Below are positions 1 through 8,688 of a stretch of 41,102 nt of DNA, piece after piece. Numbering within the stretch: position 1 is the first letter of the stretch; each line of letters opens with the position of its first letter. The DNA is from Streptomyces sp. NRRL F-5123. GTDB lineage: Bacteria > Actinomycetota > Actinomycetes > Streptomycetales > Streptomycetaceae. The position numbers and the translations under genes were made by a program. Under the pieces are notes generated by a model. That model did not search any database. It was not told the DNA's origin and saw nothing but the letters and a program-made list of their open reading frames with translations. Location of the stretch: contig NZ_JOHY01000071.1 in assembly GCF_000721495.1 (NCBI RefSeq), positions 1-41,102 of the forward strand, read 5' to 3'.

Positions 1-2
1 CC

Positions 3-1073
3 CCCGCAACCCCCTCCCCGCCGCCCGAAGGCCCCACGCCGCCCGAAGGCCCCACGCCGGCCGCAGGCCCCACGCCGGCCGCAGGCCCGACGCACGCCGC
101 AGGCCCGAAGTCGGCCCCAGGCCCGAGTCCGTTCGTCGACCTCACCCGGGACCAGTGGAGCGCCCTGCGCGACCGCACCCCCCTCCCGCTCACCGCCGCG
201 GAAGTGGAGAAGCTGCGCGGCCTTGGTGACGTCATCGACCTCGCGGAGGTCGAGGAGGTCTACCTCCCGCTCTCCCGCCTGCTCAACCTCTACATCGCCG
301 CCCACAGCGGCCTGCGCGGAGCCCTCAACACCTTCCTCGCGGGAACCGCCGGCGACGGCGGCGCCCCGCAGCCGGGCACGCCCTTCGTGATAGGCGTGGC
401 CGGCAGCGTCGCGGTCGGGAAGTCGACCACCGCCCGCCTCCTCCAGGCACTGCTCGCGCGGTGGCCCGAGCACCCCCGGGTCGAGCTGGTCACGACCGAC
501 GGCTTCCTCCACCCGAACGCCGAGCTGGAGCGCCGCGGGCTGATGTCGCGCAAGGGCTTCCCGGAGTCATACGACCGGCGCGCGCTGACCCGGTTCGTCG
601 CGGACGTGAAGTCCGGCAAGCCCGAGGTCACCGCCCCGGTGTACTCGCACCTGTCGTACGACATCGTGCCCGGCGAGCGGCTGGTGGTGCGCCGCCCGGA
701 CATCCTGATCGTCGAGGGGCTGAACGTGCTGCAGCCCGCGCTGCCCGGCAGGGACGGCCGCACCCGCGCGGGCCTCGCGGACTACTTCGACTTCAGCGTG
801 TACGTCGACGCCCGCACCGAGGACATCGAGCAGTGGTACCTCGGCCGCTTCCGGAAGCTGCGCGAGACGGCGTTCCAGAACCCGGACTCGTACTTCACGA
901 AGTACACCCGCGTCGCGGAGCCCGAGGCGATGGACTACGCCCGGATGATCTGGCGCACGATCAACCGCCCGAACCTGGAGGAGAACGTCCTCCCCACCCG
1001 CGGCCGCGCGACCCTGGTGCTGCGCAAGAACCAGGCCCACAAGGTCCGGCGCCTGTCGCTGCGCAAGCTCTAG
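3..1073 (+). CDS. coaA: Type I pantothenate kinase (5' end outside window)
   Basis: Phosphorylates pantothenate with ATP, the first and regulated step of coenzyme A synthesis in the cytosol. A P-loop [12 protein letters not shown] lies at about nt 393–428, followed by [10 protein letters not shown] and the [12 protein letters not shown] region typical of prokaryotic type I PanK. An in-frame GTG at 204 would remove the conserved N-terminal segment [20 protein letters not shown] encoded just upstream (nt 126–185), so the real start is further left. Reading stays open to the window edge and encodes a degenerate Gly-Pro-Thr-Pro-Ala-Ala repeat before the conserved core. The gene is convergent with glmM and shares a strong terminator with it. 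Identity is very secure; the start is unknown. Confidence 0.95.
   Translation, partial: PATPSPPPEGPTPPEGPTPAAGPTPAAGPTHAAGPKSAPGPSPFVDLTRDQWSALRDRTPLPLTAAEVEKLRGLGDVIDLAEVEEVYLPLSRLLNLYIAAHSGLRGALNTFLAGTAGDGGAPQPGTPFVIGVAGSVAVGKSTTARLLQALLARWPEHPRVELVTTDGFLHPNAELERRGLMSRKGFPESYDRRALTRFVADVKSGKPEVTAPVYSHLSYDIVPGERLVVRRPDILIVEGLNVLQPALPGRDGRTRAGLADYFDFSVYVDARTEDIEQWYLGRFRKLRETAFQNPDSYFTKYTRVAEPEAMDYARMIWRTINRPNLEENVLPTRGRATLVLRKNQAHKVRRLSLRKL
30..119 (+). repeat. Degenerate 18-bp tandem repeat inside the coaA N-terminus
   Basis: Five consecutive 18-nt units begin at 30, 48, 66, 84 and 102. Units 2 and 3 are identical (ggccccacgccggccgca) and the others differ at a few positions. Read in the coaA frame the unit encodes GPTPAA or a variant such as GPTPPE or GPTHAA. 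The repeat precedes the conserved kinase core and is probably a disordered N-terminal extension. Confidence 0.8.
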
Positions 1074-1123
1074 GACGGGCCGCGCCCGGCGGGGGCGAGA
1101 ACCCCCACCGGGCGCGGCCCGTC
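1074..1123. terminator. Bidirectional terminator between coaA and glmM
   Basis: A perfect 16-bp stem (1074–1089 with 1108–1123) continues, after one mismatch, into a 5-bp G/C stem (1091–1095 with 1102–1106) closed by a 6-nt loop. It starts directly after the coaA stop and lies 17 nt from the glmM stop, so it can serve both convergent genes. There is no long T-tract, as is usual in Streptomyces. Confidence 0.85.
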
Positions 1124-1140
1124 CGTCAGAGCCCCGGCGG

Positions 1141-2499
1141 TCAGCCCAGCGCCGACTTCACCGCGTCCGCGAGCCGGCCCGCGACCGCGCGCGCGTGGTC
1201 GATGTCCGCGGCCTCCACCATGACGCGTACCAGCGGCTCCGTCCCGGACGGGCGGAGCAGCACGCGACCGGTGTCACCCAGCTCGGCCTCGGCCTCGGCG
1301 ACGGCGGCGGACAGCTCCGCGGAGGTGTGGACGCGGCTCTTGTCGACGTCGGGGACGTTGACGAGCACCTGCGGCAGGCGCTGCATGACGGACGCGAGGT
1401 CGGCCAGCGAGCGGCCGGTCTCGACGACGCGGGCGGCGAGCAGCAGGCCGGTCAGCGTGCCGTCGCCGGTCGTGGCGTGGTCGAGCACGATGACGTGCCC
1501 GGACTGCTCGCCGCCGAGCGCGTAGCCGTGCTCCTTCATGGACTCCAGGACGTAGCGGTCGCCGACCGCGGTCTGCACGAGGGTGATGCCCTCGCGCTCC
1601 ATCGCGAGCTTGAAGCCCAGGTTGGACATGACCGTGCCGACGACGGTGTCGTGCCGCAGCTGGCCTCGCTCGCGCAGCGCGAGCGCGAGGATGGAGAGGA
1701 TCTGGTCGCCGTCGACCTCCTCGCCGTTGCCGTCGACGGCGAGGCAGCGGTCGGCGTCGCCGTCGTGGGCGATGCCGAAGTGCGCGCCGTGTTCGAGGAC
1801 GGCGGCCTTGAGCGGTTCGAGGTGGGTGGAGCCACAGCCGTCGTTGATGTTGAGGCCGTCGGGGCGGGCGCCGATCGTGATGATCTCGGCACCGGCCCGG
1901 GAGAAGGCCTCGGGCGACACGCGGGACGCGGCGCCGTGCGCCTCGTCGAGGACGACGGTGATGCCGTCGAGGCGGTTGGGCAGGACGCCGATGAGGTGGG
2001 CGACGTACTGGTCGAAGCCCTCGTCGTAGTCGCGGACGCGGCCGACGCCGTCACCGGTGGGGCGCACCCAGGGCGCACCGGTGCGGTGCTCCTCGTACAG
2101 CTTCTCGATGCGCTCTTCGAGGTCGTCGTCGAGCTTGTGGCCGCCGCGGGCGAGGAACTTCACGCCGTTGTCGGGCATCGCGTTGTGGCTCGCGGACAGC
2201 ATGACGCCGAGGTCGGCGCCCAGCGCGCCGGTGAGATACGCCACCGCCGGGGTGGGCAGCACACCGACCCGCAGGACGTCCACACCCGCGCTCGCGAGGC
2301 CCGCGACGACGGCGGCCTCCAGGAATTCGCCCGAGGCGCGTGGATCGCGCCCGACCACCGCGACGGGCCGGTGCCCGGCGAAGCTGCCGGCCTCGGCGAG
2401 TACGTGCGCCGCGGCGACCGACAGGCCGAGCGCCATCTCGGCGGTGAGATCCGCGTTGGCGATGCCCCGCACCCCGTCGGTGCCGAAGAGTCGTCCCAC
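1141..2499 (-). CDS. glmM: Phosphoglucosamine mutase
   Basis: Interconverts glucosamine-6-phosphate and glucosamine-1-phosphate on the route to UDP-GlcNAc and peptidoglycan. The 452-residue product starts [12 protein letters not shown] as in actinobacterial GlmM. The phosphoserine loop SASHNAMPD has Ser104. The Mg-binding loop is AHDGDADRC and the C-terminal phosphate-binding loop is [13 protein letters not shown] chose the GTG at 2499 because a GGAGG lies 8 nt upstream and the family begins here; a longer in-frame extension to 2586 is Arg-rich and unlike the family. It is separated from rpsI by a terminator and has its own upstream region with a dyad, so it is probably transcribed independently. 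Confidence 0.96.
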   Translation of the reverse strand: MGRLFGTDGVRGIANADLTAEMALGLSVAAAHVLAEAGSFAGHRPVAVVGRDPRASGEFLEAAVVAGLASAGVDVLRVGVLPTPAVAYLTGALGADLGVMLSASHNAMPDNGVKFLARGGHKLDDDLEERIEKLYEEHRTGAPWVRPTGDGVGRVRDYDEGFDQYVAHLIGVLPNRLDGITVVLDEAHGAASRVSPEAFSRAGAEIITIGARPDGLNINDGCGSTHLEPLKAAVLEHGAHFGIAHDGDADRCLAVDGNGEEVDGDQILSILALALRERGQLRHDTVVGTVMSNLGFKLAMEREGITLVQTAVGDRYVLESMKEHGYALGGEQSGHVIVLDHATTGDGTLTGLLLAARVVETGRSLADLASVMQRLPQVLVNVPDVDKSRVHTSAELSAAVAEAEAELGDTGRVLLRPSGTEPLVRVMVEAADIDHARAVAGRLADAVKSALG

Positions 2500-2664
2500 T
2501 GTTGTGTCCTCCGATGTGTTACGGCTGCGCTGCCGTCTCGGCGATGTGCTGCGCCTGCGGCGCGCCCGCGGCGCGTCGTGCTGCACGGGCCTGCGCCGTC
2601 CGGTGCCGCCCGCGTCGTCCCGACACGGGCCTGGCAGCTCTTTGACGCCCGACGCCCTGCCTTT

Positions 2665-2685
2665 GGTTGTACCAGTCGTACAACC
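2665..2685. promoter_or_regulatory. Candidate operator upstream of glmM (8-bp dyad)
   Basis: The arms GGTTGTAC and GTACAACC are perfect inverted repeats separated by 5 nt, about 165 nt upstream of the glmM start. The right arm is part of the repeated tacaacccgat motif that recurs 30 nt further upstream. The regulator is unknown. Confidence 0.4.
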
Positions 2686-2744
2686 CGATGTCGCACAAGC
2701 GGACGTCCTACAACCCGATTAATACGCGCGCGACGCCCCATGCG

Positions 2745-2780
2745 AACGCCCCGGAGGCCATGGTGTGCCTCCGGGGCGTT
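2745..2780 (-). terminator. Terminator downstream of rplM-rpsI
   Basis: A perfect 14-bp stem (2745–2758 with 2767–2780) with an 8-nt loop lies 84 nt beyond the rpsI stop on the minus strand and upstream of the glmM regulatory region. Confidence 0.8.
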
Positions 2781-2863
2781 GCGATACGGCTACGGCGTGC
2801 CGCCGACGACGGCGACCGCGCGTATGGCCCAGCCGAAGGGCCGACGGCGCAGAGCGCCGCCGA

Positions 2864-3379
2864 TTAGCGCTTGCTGAACTGCGGCGCCTTGCGGGCCTTC
2901 TTCAGACCGGCCTTCTTCCGCTCGACCGCGCGGTCGTCACGGGTCAGGAAGCCGGCCTTCTTGAGCGGGCCGCGGTTGTTGTCGACGTCCGCCTCGTTGA
3001 GCGCACGGGCGACGCCCAGCCGCAGCGCACCGGCCTGGCCGGAGACGCCACCGCCGCTGATGCGGGCGATCACGTCGTAGCGGTTGTCGAGTTCGAGCAC
3101 CTTGAAGGGCTCGTTGACTTCCTGCTGGTGCACCTTGTTCGGGAAGTAGCCCTCAAGGGTGCGGCCGTTGATCTTCCACTTGCCGCTGCCCGGGACGATC
3201 CGGACGCGGGCGATGGAACGCTTGCGGCGGCCGGTACCGGCAGCCGGCTGCGGGTCTCCGAAGCGCGAGGCGAGGGACTCGGAGGTGTACTCCCCCTCGA
3301 CCGCCTCGGACTCGAAGGTAGTGATCTCCTCGTAGGACTCTTCGCCCTCGACGACGTTCTCGGCAGTGGTCTCAGCCAC
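2864..3379 (-). CDS. rpsI: 30S ribosomal protein S9
   Basis: S9 of the small subunit; its C-terminal tail (KAPQFSKR here) reaches the P-site tRNA. The 171-residue product carries an acidic N-terminal extension of about 45 residues before the conserved [13 protein letters not shown] segment, as is common in actinobacteria, compared with about 130 residues in E. coli. The conserved [20 protein letters not shown] segment is present. The start is a GTG. It lies 39 nt downstream of rplM in the same transcript, the usual L13–S9 pair. Confidence 0.97.
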   Translation of the reverse strand: MAETTAENVVEGEESYEEITTFESEAVEGEYTSESLASRFGDPQPAAGTGRRKRSIARVRIVPGSGKWKINGRTLEGYFPNKVHQQEVNEPFKVLELDNRYDVIARISGGGVSGQAGALRLGVARALNEADVDNNRGPLKKAGFLTRDDRAVERKKAGLKKARKAPQFSKR

Positions 3380-3418
3380 GACTCTCCTCTGATTCCTTCT
3401 GGTAGCTGGTGGCCGGAA

Positions 3419-3862
3419 CTACTGCGCGACCTGGGTGATCTCGAACGGCACCGGCTGCTGAGCAGCGTGCGGGTGCTGGTCGCCCGAGTAGACCTTGAGC
3501 TTGGAGAGCATCTGACGGCCCAGGGTGTTCTTGGGGAGCATGCCCTTGACGGCCTTCTCGATGGCCTTCTCCGGAGCCTTGGCGAGCAGCTCGTCGTAGC
3601 GCACCGAACGCAGACCGCCCGGGTAACCGGAGTGGCGGTAGGCCATCTTCTGGGTGCGCTTGTTGCCCGAGAGGTGGATCTTGTCGGCGTTGATCACGAT
3701 GACGAAGTCGCCGGTGTCCACGTGGGGCGCGTAAATGGGCTTGTGCTTGCCCCGGAGGAGGGTCGCGGCCTGGGTCGCCAGACGGCCCAGGACAACATCC
3801 TGCGCGTCGATGACGTGCCACTGGCGCTGAACGTCGCCGGGCTTGGGGCTGTACGTACGCAC
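3419..3862 (-). CDS. rplM: 50S ribosomal protein L13
   Basis: L13 is an early-assembly protein of the large subunit that binds 23S rRNA. The 147-residue product is of normal length and begins [20 protein letters not shown]. The central [13 protein letters not shown] motif and the C-terminal PHAAQQPVP motif are conserved. The start is GTG with a purine-rich GCGAAGG upstream. It is the first gene of the rplM-rpsI operon and is preceded by a leader of about 170 nt and a clear promoter candidate. Confidence 0.97.
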   Translation of the reverse strand: MRTYSPKPGDVQRQWHVIDAQDVVLGRLATQAATLLRGKHKPIYAPHVDTGDFVIVINADKIHLSGNKRTQKMAYRHSGYPGGLRSVRYDELLAKAPEKAIEKAVKGMLPKNTLGRQMLSKLKVYSGDQHPHAAQQPVPFEITQVAQ

Positions 3863-4040
3863 GGTCGTAGCCTTCGCTTCTTCTCAGTAGTGGTTTCTCC
3901 CGCTCGCCCGCGGGCCGCGGAAGAAGGGTCCTGACAAGGCCACCCGGACGATCACGACAGCCATGGCGGCACACGGCGACGCAACCGTGTCCCTGCCGCT
4001 GGTCATCGGCCCGGTGGACCGGCGTAAGGGCCCCTCACGT
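3863..4040 (-). other. Leader of the rplM-rpsI transcript
   Basis: About 170 nt separate the predicted transcription start from the L13 start codon. Short inverted repeats are visible, for example ACACGG…CCGTGT around 3975–3995 and CCGCGG-C-CCGCGG near 3910–3922. L13/S9 leaders are autoregulated in some bacteria; whether this one is cannot be told from sequence. Confidence 0.4.
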
Positions 4041-4069
4041 GAGATAGAGCAAGCCAATACGCATAACAA
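4041..4069 (-). promoter_or_regulatory. Promoter candidate for rplM-rpsI
   Basis: On the minus strand, TTGTTA (4064–4069) and TATCTC (4041–4046) are separated by exactly 17 bp, in an A/T-rich island unusual for this genome. This suits the principal vegetative sigma factor. Confidence 0.6.
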
Positions 4070-4132
4070 ACCAAGAGGATACCCGGGCGCCCCCGGCAGG
4101 GTCAAAACGCGCCCCTTCGGGTGACGGGCCCC

Positions 4133-5755
4133 TCACCGCTCCCGTACGACCCGCGGCTCGTCCCACACCGGCTCCCTCGTCTCGCGTACGGTGCCGTCCG
4201 CCGCGAAGAGCAGGAAGCGGTCGAAGGTGCGGGCGAACCAGCGGTCGTGCGTCACCGCCAGCACCGTGCCGTCGTAGGACTCCAGGCCCTCCTGGAGGGC
4301 CTCCGCGGATTCCAGGTCCAGGTTGTCGGTGGGCTCGTCCAGCAGCAGGGCCGTGGTGCCCTGGAGCTCCATGAGCAGGATCTGGAAGCGGGCCTGCTGC
4401 CCGCCGGAGAGCTTGTCGAAGGGCTGGTCGCCCTGCCGCTCCAGCTCGTAGCGGCGCAGCACCGACATCGCGCGGCCGCGGTCGCGCGCGTGCTCGGCCC
4501 ACAGGATGTCGACGAGGGTGCGGCCGGCCAGCTCGGGGTGGGCGTGCGTCTGCGCGAAGTGGCCGGGCACGACGCGCGCGCCCAGCTTGAAGTCGCCGGT
4601 GTGCGCCACACTGCCGTCCCCGGCGAGCAGCCGCAGGAAGTGCGACTTGCCGGAGCCGTTGGAGCCGAGCACCGCGACCCGCTCGCCGTAGAAGACCTCC
4701 AGGTCGAACGGTTTCATCAGGCCCGTGAGGCCGAGCTGCGCGCAGGTGACGGCGCGGACGCCGGTGCGGCCGCCCTTGAGCCGCATGCTGATCTCCTGCT
4801 CGCGCGGCGGCTCCTGCGGGGCGCCCGCGTCCTCGAAGCGCTTCAGCCGGGTCTGGGCCGCGTGGTAGCGGGAGGCCATGTCGGGGCTGTTGGCCGCCTG
4901 CTGCCGCAGCCGCAGCACGAGCGCCTTGAGCTTGGCGTGCTCCTCGTCCCAGCGGCGGCGCAGCTCCTCGAAGCGCGCGAAGCGCTCCTTGCGGGCGGCG
5001 TGGAAGGTGTCGAAGCCGCCGCCGTGCACCCACGCGGTGGCGCCGGTCGGGCCGGTCTCGACGCTGACGATCTTCTCGGCGGTGCGCGACAGCAACTCGC
5101 GGTCGTGGCTGACGAACAGGACGGTCTTGCGGGTCTGCGCGATCTGCTCCTCCAGCCACCGCTTGCCGGGCACGTCCAGATAGTTGTCCGGCTCGTCCAG
5201 CAGCAGCACCTCGTCGGGGCCGCGCAGCAGCGCTTCGAGCACCAGCCGCTTCTGCTCGCCGCCGGACAGCGTCCGCACCTCGCGCCACTGGGCCCGCTCG
5301 TACGGGACGCCGAGCGCGGCCATGGTGCACATGTCCCACAGCGTCTCGGCCTCGTAGCCGCGCGCCTCCGCCCAGTCGCCGAGCGCGTGGGCGTACGCCA
5401 TCTGCGCGGGCTCGTCGTCCTGCGCCATGATCGCCAGCTCGGCCGCGTCGACGGCCTCGGCGGCGGCGCGGATACGCGGGTGGGCGACGGAGACCAGCAG
5501 GTCGCGGACGGTCGAGTCGTCGCGGACACTGCCGACGAACTGCCGCATCACGCCGAGCCCGCCGCTGGACGTGACGGCGCCGCCGTGCGGGGCGATCTCG
5601 CCGGAGATCAGCCGCAGCAGAGTGGTCTTCCCCGCGCCGTTCGCCCCGACGAGCGCGACGGCCGCGCCTTCCCCGACGCGGAAGGAGACGTCGCCGAGCA
5701 GCGCCCGCCCGTCCGGCAGGTAGTACTCCAGATGCGCTGCTTCCACATGTCCCAT
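4133..5755 (-). CDS. ABC-F family ATPase (two ATP-binding cassettes, no membrane domain)
   Basis: ABC-F proteins are soluble twin-ATPase factors that mostly act on the ribosome, as translation factors or antibiotic-target protectors. The 540-residue product starts MGHVEAAHLEYYLPDG. The first cassette has Walker A GANGAGKTT (about 38–46), signature LSGGEQKR and Walker B LLLDEP. The second has Walker A GSNGSGKSH, signature LSGGQQAR and LLLDEPTDNLD. The linker (about 240–330) is rich in charged residues, as in ABC-F proteins. There are no transmembrane helices. No strong Shine–Dalgarno is seen; a GACAAT hexamer 7 nt before the ATG suggests a short or absent leader. The subfamily is not resolved. 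Its position beside ribosomal genes agrees with, but does not prove, a ribosomal role. Confidence 0.88.
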   Translation of the reverse strand: MGHVEAAHLEYYLPDGRALLGDVSFRVGEGAAVALVGANGAGKTTLLRLISGEIAPHGGAVTSSGGLGVMRQFVGSVRDDSTVRDLLVSVAHPRIRAAAEAVDAAELAIMAQDDEPAQMAYAHALGDWAEARGYEAETLWDMCTMAALGVPYERAQWREVRTLSGGEQKRLVLEALLRGPDEVLLLDEPDNYLDVPGKRWLEEQIAQTRKTVLFVSHDRELLSRTAEKIVSVETGPTGATAWVHGGGFDTFHAARKERFARFEELRRRWDEEHAKLKALVLRLRQQAANSPDMASRYHAAQTRLKRFEDAGAPQEPPREQEISMRLKGGRTGVRAVTCAQLGLTGLMKPFDLEVFYGERVAVLGSNGSGKSHFLRLLAGDGSVAHTGDFKLGARVVPGHFAQTHAHPELAGRTLVDILWAEHARDRGRAMSVLRRYELERQGDQPFDKLSGGQQARFQILLMELQGTTALLLDEPTDNLDLESAEALQEGLESYDGTVLAVTHDRWFARTFDRFLLFAADGTVRETREPVWDEPRVVRER

Positions 5756-5899
5756 GCAGCCGATTGTCCCTGCCCGGCCGGATGCCCCCCAACCCGTTTT
5801 TGCCGCTCACCGGTCGCCGGGGAGCGGGCCCCGCGGACGGCCGCGGATACGGCGCCGGGGGCGGGGCCGGCGGCGGTAGGCCGGGGGGCGGCGCGGCAA

Positions 5900-5905
5900 T
5901 ATGAT
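5900..5905 (+). promoter_or_regulatory. -10 box TATGAT placed for a leaderless mRNA
   Basis: TATGAT ends 7 nt before the ATG at 5913, so transcription would start at or next to the start codon. The hexamer overlaps an alternative upstream ATG (5901), which argues against that codon being used. The -35 region is not recognisable. Confidence 0.45.
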
Positions 5906-5912
5906 GCGCGAC

Positions 5913-7514
5913 ATGACCGATGGCCCCGGGCAGCAGCCACCGCAGGAACCGCGTCGCAACGCCGCCGACGGCGAGCGCGAAGTCCTTGAGGGACGTGTCA
6001 TCCCCTCCCGCCGGAACTCCGCGGACCCGCGCGCGCAGTTCCGGCAGCAGACCTCGCCCCCGCAGGCTCCCGAGCCCGGCCCGGCCTGGTCCCCGCAGCC
6101 CGACGCGGGCGCGCAGTCCGCGCCGCCCGCCGAGCCCCGGCCGGGCGCGCCCTGGGCCCCCGGCCCGGGTGAGCAGCCACCCGCGCAGGACGCGCTGCCG
6201 CGCGACAACGACCCGGCGACGCAGGTCATCCGCCCCGTCCCGCGCCACCGCGGCCCCGCGGAGCAGCAGCCCCCGCAGGGCCCGGCCCCCGTCGAGCGCC
6301 CGGCGTACGCCGGCGAGCCCGCGCCCGCCCCGGCGCCCGGACCCGCTCCCGCGCAGCCGCAGCCGCAGCAGGCGTACGCGGCGACGCAGCAGACGCCGGT
6401 CGAGCCGCCGCCGTACGCGGGGCCGCAGCAGCCGCCGTACGCGGCGCAGGGGCAGGTCCCGGCCCAGGCCCAGGCGCCCGCGCCCGCTCCCGCCGAGCAG
6501 CAGCCGTACGTGCCGCCGCAGCAGCAACAGCCGCCGTCGCACTACGTCCCGACGCAGCCGTACGGGGCCCAGCCGCAGCAGCAGGCCCCCGCCCCGGCCC
6601 CGGCGCCCGCGCCCGCCCCGCAGCAGCCCGCGCCGAGCCGGCAGCAGGCCCCGGCACCCGCTCCGGCGACCTCCCCCGCCCCCGCCCCACGGCCGGACCG
6701 CGGCGGCGGCGACCTCGGCGGGACCCCCGACTGGAGCGCGCTCGCCGAGCAGCAGGAAGCTTCCGGCGCCCGCCGCAAGCGGGTCCTGATGCTCACCGGC
6801 GGGGCCGTCGCCGTCGCCGTGATCGCCGGAGGTGTCGCCACGGCCGTGGTGATGTCCGGCAAGAGCGGCGACGACAAGCCCGTCGCGTCCCCGTCCGCGT
6901 CCGGCAGCACGTCCGCGAGCCAGGAGCCGCTGCCGCCCGCCCCGTCCTTCTCCTCCGTCGCCCCGCCGCCGCCCGCGAACCCGCTCGACTACATCGGCAC
7001 CGCCGCGAAGGACAAGGCGCCGCTCACCCCGGACAGCCTCTTCCCCGGCAAGCAGTTCGTGTGGGAGGGCCGCGCGTACGTCAAGACGAAGACCGACGTC
7101 ACAACCTCCTGCGCGGCGAACGCCCGCGCCGCCCTCGCCCCGGCCCTCACCGCCAACGGCTGCCAGAAGCTCATCCGCGCCACGTACACGAACGGAGCGC
7201 TCGCCGTGACCGTCGGCGTGGCCGTCTTCGAGGACGCCGCCCACGCGAAGAAGGTCCAGGCCGTCTCCCAGTACGTCGCGCCCCTCAACGGCGGCGCCGT
7301 CCCCTCCTTCTGCCGCGGCGTCCGCTGCCAGATGACCTCCAACGCGGTCGGCCGCTACGCCTACTTCGCGATCTCCGGCTTCAAGAACGGCACGACGCTC
7401 GCCGCGAACGACACGGTGGGCAAGCAGGCGGCGAACGATGCGAGTGATTTCGCGTTCACGCGCATCGTCCAGCGCGGCAAGGACGCGGCTGCTGCGGATC
7501 CCGCTCGTCGGTAA
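5913..7514 (+). CDS. Pro/Gln-rich single-pass membrane protein, function unknown
   Basis: 533 residues. The first 275 or so are disordered and dominated by Pro, Ala and Gln, with recurring QQPPYA, PAPAPAP and PQQQ patches. A single hydrophobic segment follows basic RRKR at about 291–313 (VLMLTGGAVAVAVIAGG), then a Ser/Pro linker and a folded C-terminal domain (about 350–533) with two cysteine pairs, predicted outside the cell. The arrangement is cytoplasmic low-complexity arm, helix, extracytoplasmic domain. It sits between the ABC-F gene and truA, a position where streptomycetes often carry an uncharacterised membrane protein. I do not recognise the C-terminal domain and assign no function. 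Confidence 0.75.
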   Translation: MTDGPGQQPPQEPRRNAADGEREVLEGRVIPSRRNSADPRAQFRQQTSPPQAPEPGPAWSPQPDAGAQSAPPAEPRPGAPWAPGPGEQPPAQDALPRDNDPATQVIRPVPRHRGPAEQQPPQGPAPVERPAYAGEPAPAPAPGPAPAQPQPQQAYAATQQTPVEPPPYAGPQQPPYAAQGQVPAQAQAPAPAPAEQQPYVPPQQQQPPSHYVPTQPYGAQPQQQAPAPAPAPAPAPQQPAPSRQQAPAPAPATSPAPAPRPDRGGGDLGGTPDWSALAEQQEASGARRKRVLMLTGGAVAVAVIAGGVATAVVMSGKSGDDKPVASPSASGSTSASQEPLPPAPSFSSVAPPPPANPLDYIGTAAKDKAPLTPDSLFPGKQFVWEGRAYVKTKTDVTTSCAANARAALAPALTANGCQKLIRATYTNGALAVTVGVAVFEDAAHAKKVQAVSQYVAPLNGGAVPSFCRGVRCQMTSNAVGRYAYFAISGFKNGTTLAANDTVGKQAANDASDFAFTRIVQRGKDAAAADPARR

Positions 7515-7756
7515 CCCCCGCGGCGGGGTGGCCCGGCGGCGTGCGCCCCGGACTGCCCCTCCCCGCGGGGCTCGGCAGCGTGCGCCCCGGACTGCCCCTT
7601 GCGGTGGGGTTCGCGACCGTCCGCCGGTGGTGGGCTGGTCGCGCAGTTCCCCGCGCCCCTGAAAACGCTCACCCTGCGCGACAAGCCGCGGACCCAGCGG
7701 CAGCCGCCCTGCAAGGGCAAGGGGCAGCCCCTTACTCGCCCGTACCCCGCGGAGCC
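7515..7756. repeat. Intergenic repeats between the Pro-rich gene and truA
   Basis: No gene is visible. A 22-nt direct repeat (gcgtgcgccccggactgccc plus ct) occurs at 7539–7560 and 7578–7599. It is followed by ggtcgcgcagttccccgcgc (7638–7657), which matches my memory of a dispersed Streptomyces intergenic sequence. The segment gaaaacgctcaccctgcg at 7661–7678 recurs near rplQ/rpoA (9407, 9457 and 9507). Confidence 0.6.
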
Positions 7757-8611
7757 TTACGCGCACGTACCCCGCGGAGCAAGCGTGCGGAGGTTGCGGG
7801 ATTCGGCGTTGCGCTGCGCCAGCAGGTGGGGCGGGGGGTAGCCGACCTCTTCCAGGGTGAGGCCGTGGGGGCGGACGACGTTGACGGCGGAGTGGCGGAC
7901 CCGTCCGGCAAGGACCTCCGCGGGGAAGCCGACGTGCTTGTGGCCGTCGCCGACGAGAATCATCGCCCCGACGAGCGCCCGCACCATGTTGTGGCAGAAG
8001 GCGTCGGCCTTCACCGTGGCGACGGCCACCCCGTCCTCCCGCCGCTCCCAGCTGACCTGGAGCAGCCGGCGGATCGTCGTCGCACCCTCCCGCTTCTTGC
8101 AGTAGGCGGCGAAGTCGTGCTCGCCGAGCAGCAGCTGCCCTGCCTCGTTCATGGCGGCGACGTCGACGGGCCGGTCGTGCCACAGGACGTGCCCGCGCAG
8201 CAGCGGGTCCACCCCGCCCGGGTGGTCCCCCACCCGGTAGGCGTACCGCCGCCAGATCGCGGAGAAGCGCGCGTCGAAGCCCGCGGGGGCCTCCGCGACG
8301 CCGAAGACCCGGACGTCCCACGGGAGCCGCCCGGCGAGCCGTCGCCGCAGCTTGTCCCGCTCGGCGTCCCACACCTCACCCGGCAGGTCGACGTGCGCGA
8401 CCTGCCCCCGCGCGTGCACGCCCGCGTCCGTCCGCCCGGCCACGGTCAGCTCGACGGGCTCCGCGAGCCGCAGCACGGTGCGGATCGCGTCCTCCAGCTC
8501 CCCCTGCACGGTCCGCCGCTCCCGTTGCTTGGCCCACCCGGAGAAGTCGGCCCCGTCGTACGCCAGGTCCAGCCGGACCCGTACGGAGCCGGGTGCGGGC
8601 TCGTCGCTCAC
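7757..8611 (-). CDS. truA: tRNA pseudouridine(38–40) synthase
   Basis: Isomerises uridines 38–40 of the tRNA anticodon stem-loop to pseudouridine. The 284-residue product contains the catalytic motif [12 protein letters not shown] with Asp62. It also has YDGADFSGW near the N-terminus, and the conserved SWERREDG and [12 protein letters not shown] segments. Start is a GTG with GAGGAGG 8–10 nt upstream. It lies downstream of rplQ, as in many Gram-positive bacteria, but a strong hairpin separates the two genes. Confidence 0.95.
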   Translation of the reverse strand: MSDEPAPGSVRVRLDLAYDGADFSGWAKQRERRTVQGELEDAIRTVLRLAEPVELTVAGRTDAGVHARGQVAHVDLPGEVWDAERDKLRRRLAGRLPWDVRVFGVAEAPAGFDARFSAIWRRYAYRVGDHPGGVDPLLRGHVLWHDRPVDVAAMNEAGQLLLGEHDFAAYCKKREGATTIRRLLQVSWERREDGVAVATVKADAFCHNMVRALVGAMILVGDGHKHVGFPAEVLAGRVRHSAVNVVRPHGLTLEEVGYPPPHLLAQRNAESRNLRTLAPRGTCA

Positions 8612-8630
8612 GATCAGTCCTCCTCAACAG

Positions 8631-8670
8631 GGAACGGACCCGCACCCCCGGGAGGGTGCGGGTCCGTTCC
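8631..8670 (-). terminator. Perfect 17-bp hairpin between rplQ and truA
   Basis: Arms 8631–8647 and 8654–8670 are exactly complementary with a 6-nt loop. It begins 18 nt after the rplQ stop and ends about 20 nt before the truA start, so it probably ends most ribosomal-operon transcripts. truA must then rely on read-through or processing. Confidence 0.85.
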
Positions 8671-8688
8671 GTCGACCTGCGGGACGCC

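Larger units (their letters stand above)
2500..2863. other. Intergenic region glmM–rpsI
   Basis: No gene is visible in this 364-nt stretch. On the minus strand it holds the rpsI terminator (2745–2780) and then the presumed glmM promoter/operator region. A dyad GGTTGTAC-N5-GTACAACC occupies 2665–2685, and a direct repeat tacaacccgat occurs at 2679–2689 and 2709–2719. I could not pick a convincing -35/-10 pair. Confidence 0.6.

Noticed and set aside
204..206. GTG at 204 as the coaA start
   Set aside because: It would delete a conserved N-terminal segment encoded just upstream in the same frame, and there is no Shine–Dalgarno before it.
2500..2586. Longer N-terminus for GlmM
   Set aside because: The extra residues are Arg/Ser-rich and unconserved; the GTG at 2499 has GGAGG upstream and gives the family's first residues.
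2670..2690. Possible DasR site near glmM (ACTGGT…ACCA on the minus strand)
   Set aside because: The half-site spacing is one base shorter than the DasR consensus, and the stronger symmetry is the GGTTGTAC/GTACAACC dyad.
4035..8372. A 1445-codon open frame on the minus strand spanning the ABC-F gene, the Pro-rich gene and truA
   Set aside because: It is a GC-bias shadow: its protein is Arg/Gly-rich low complexity, it covers three real genes in other frames or strands, and it has no family resemblance.
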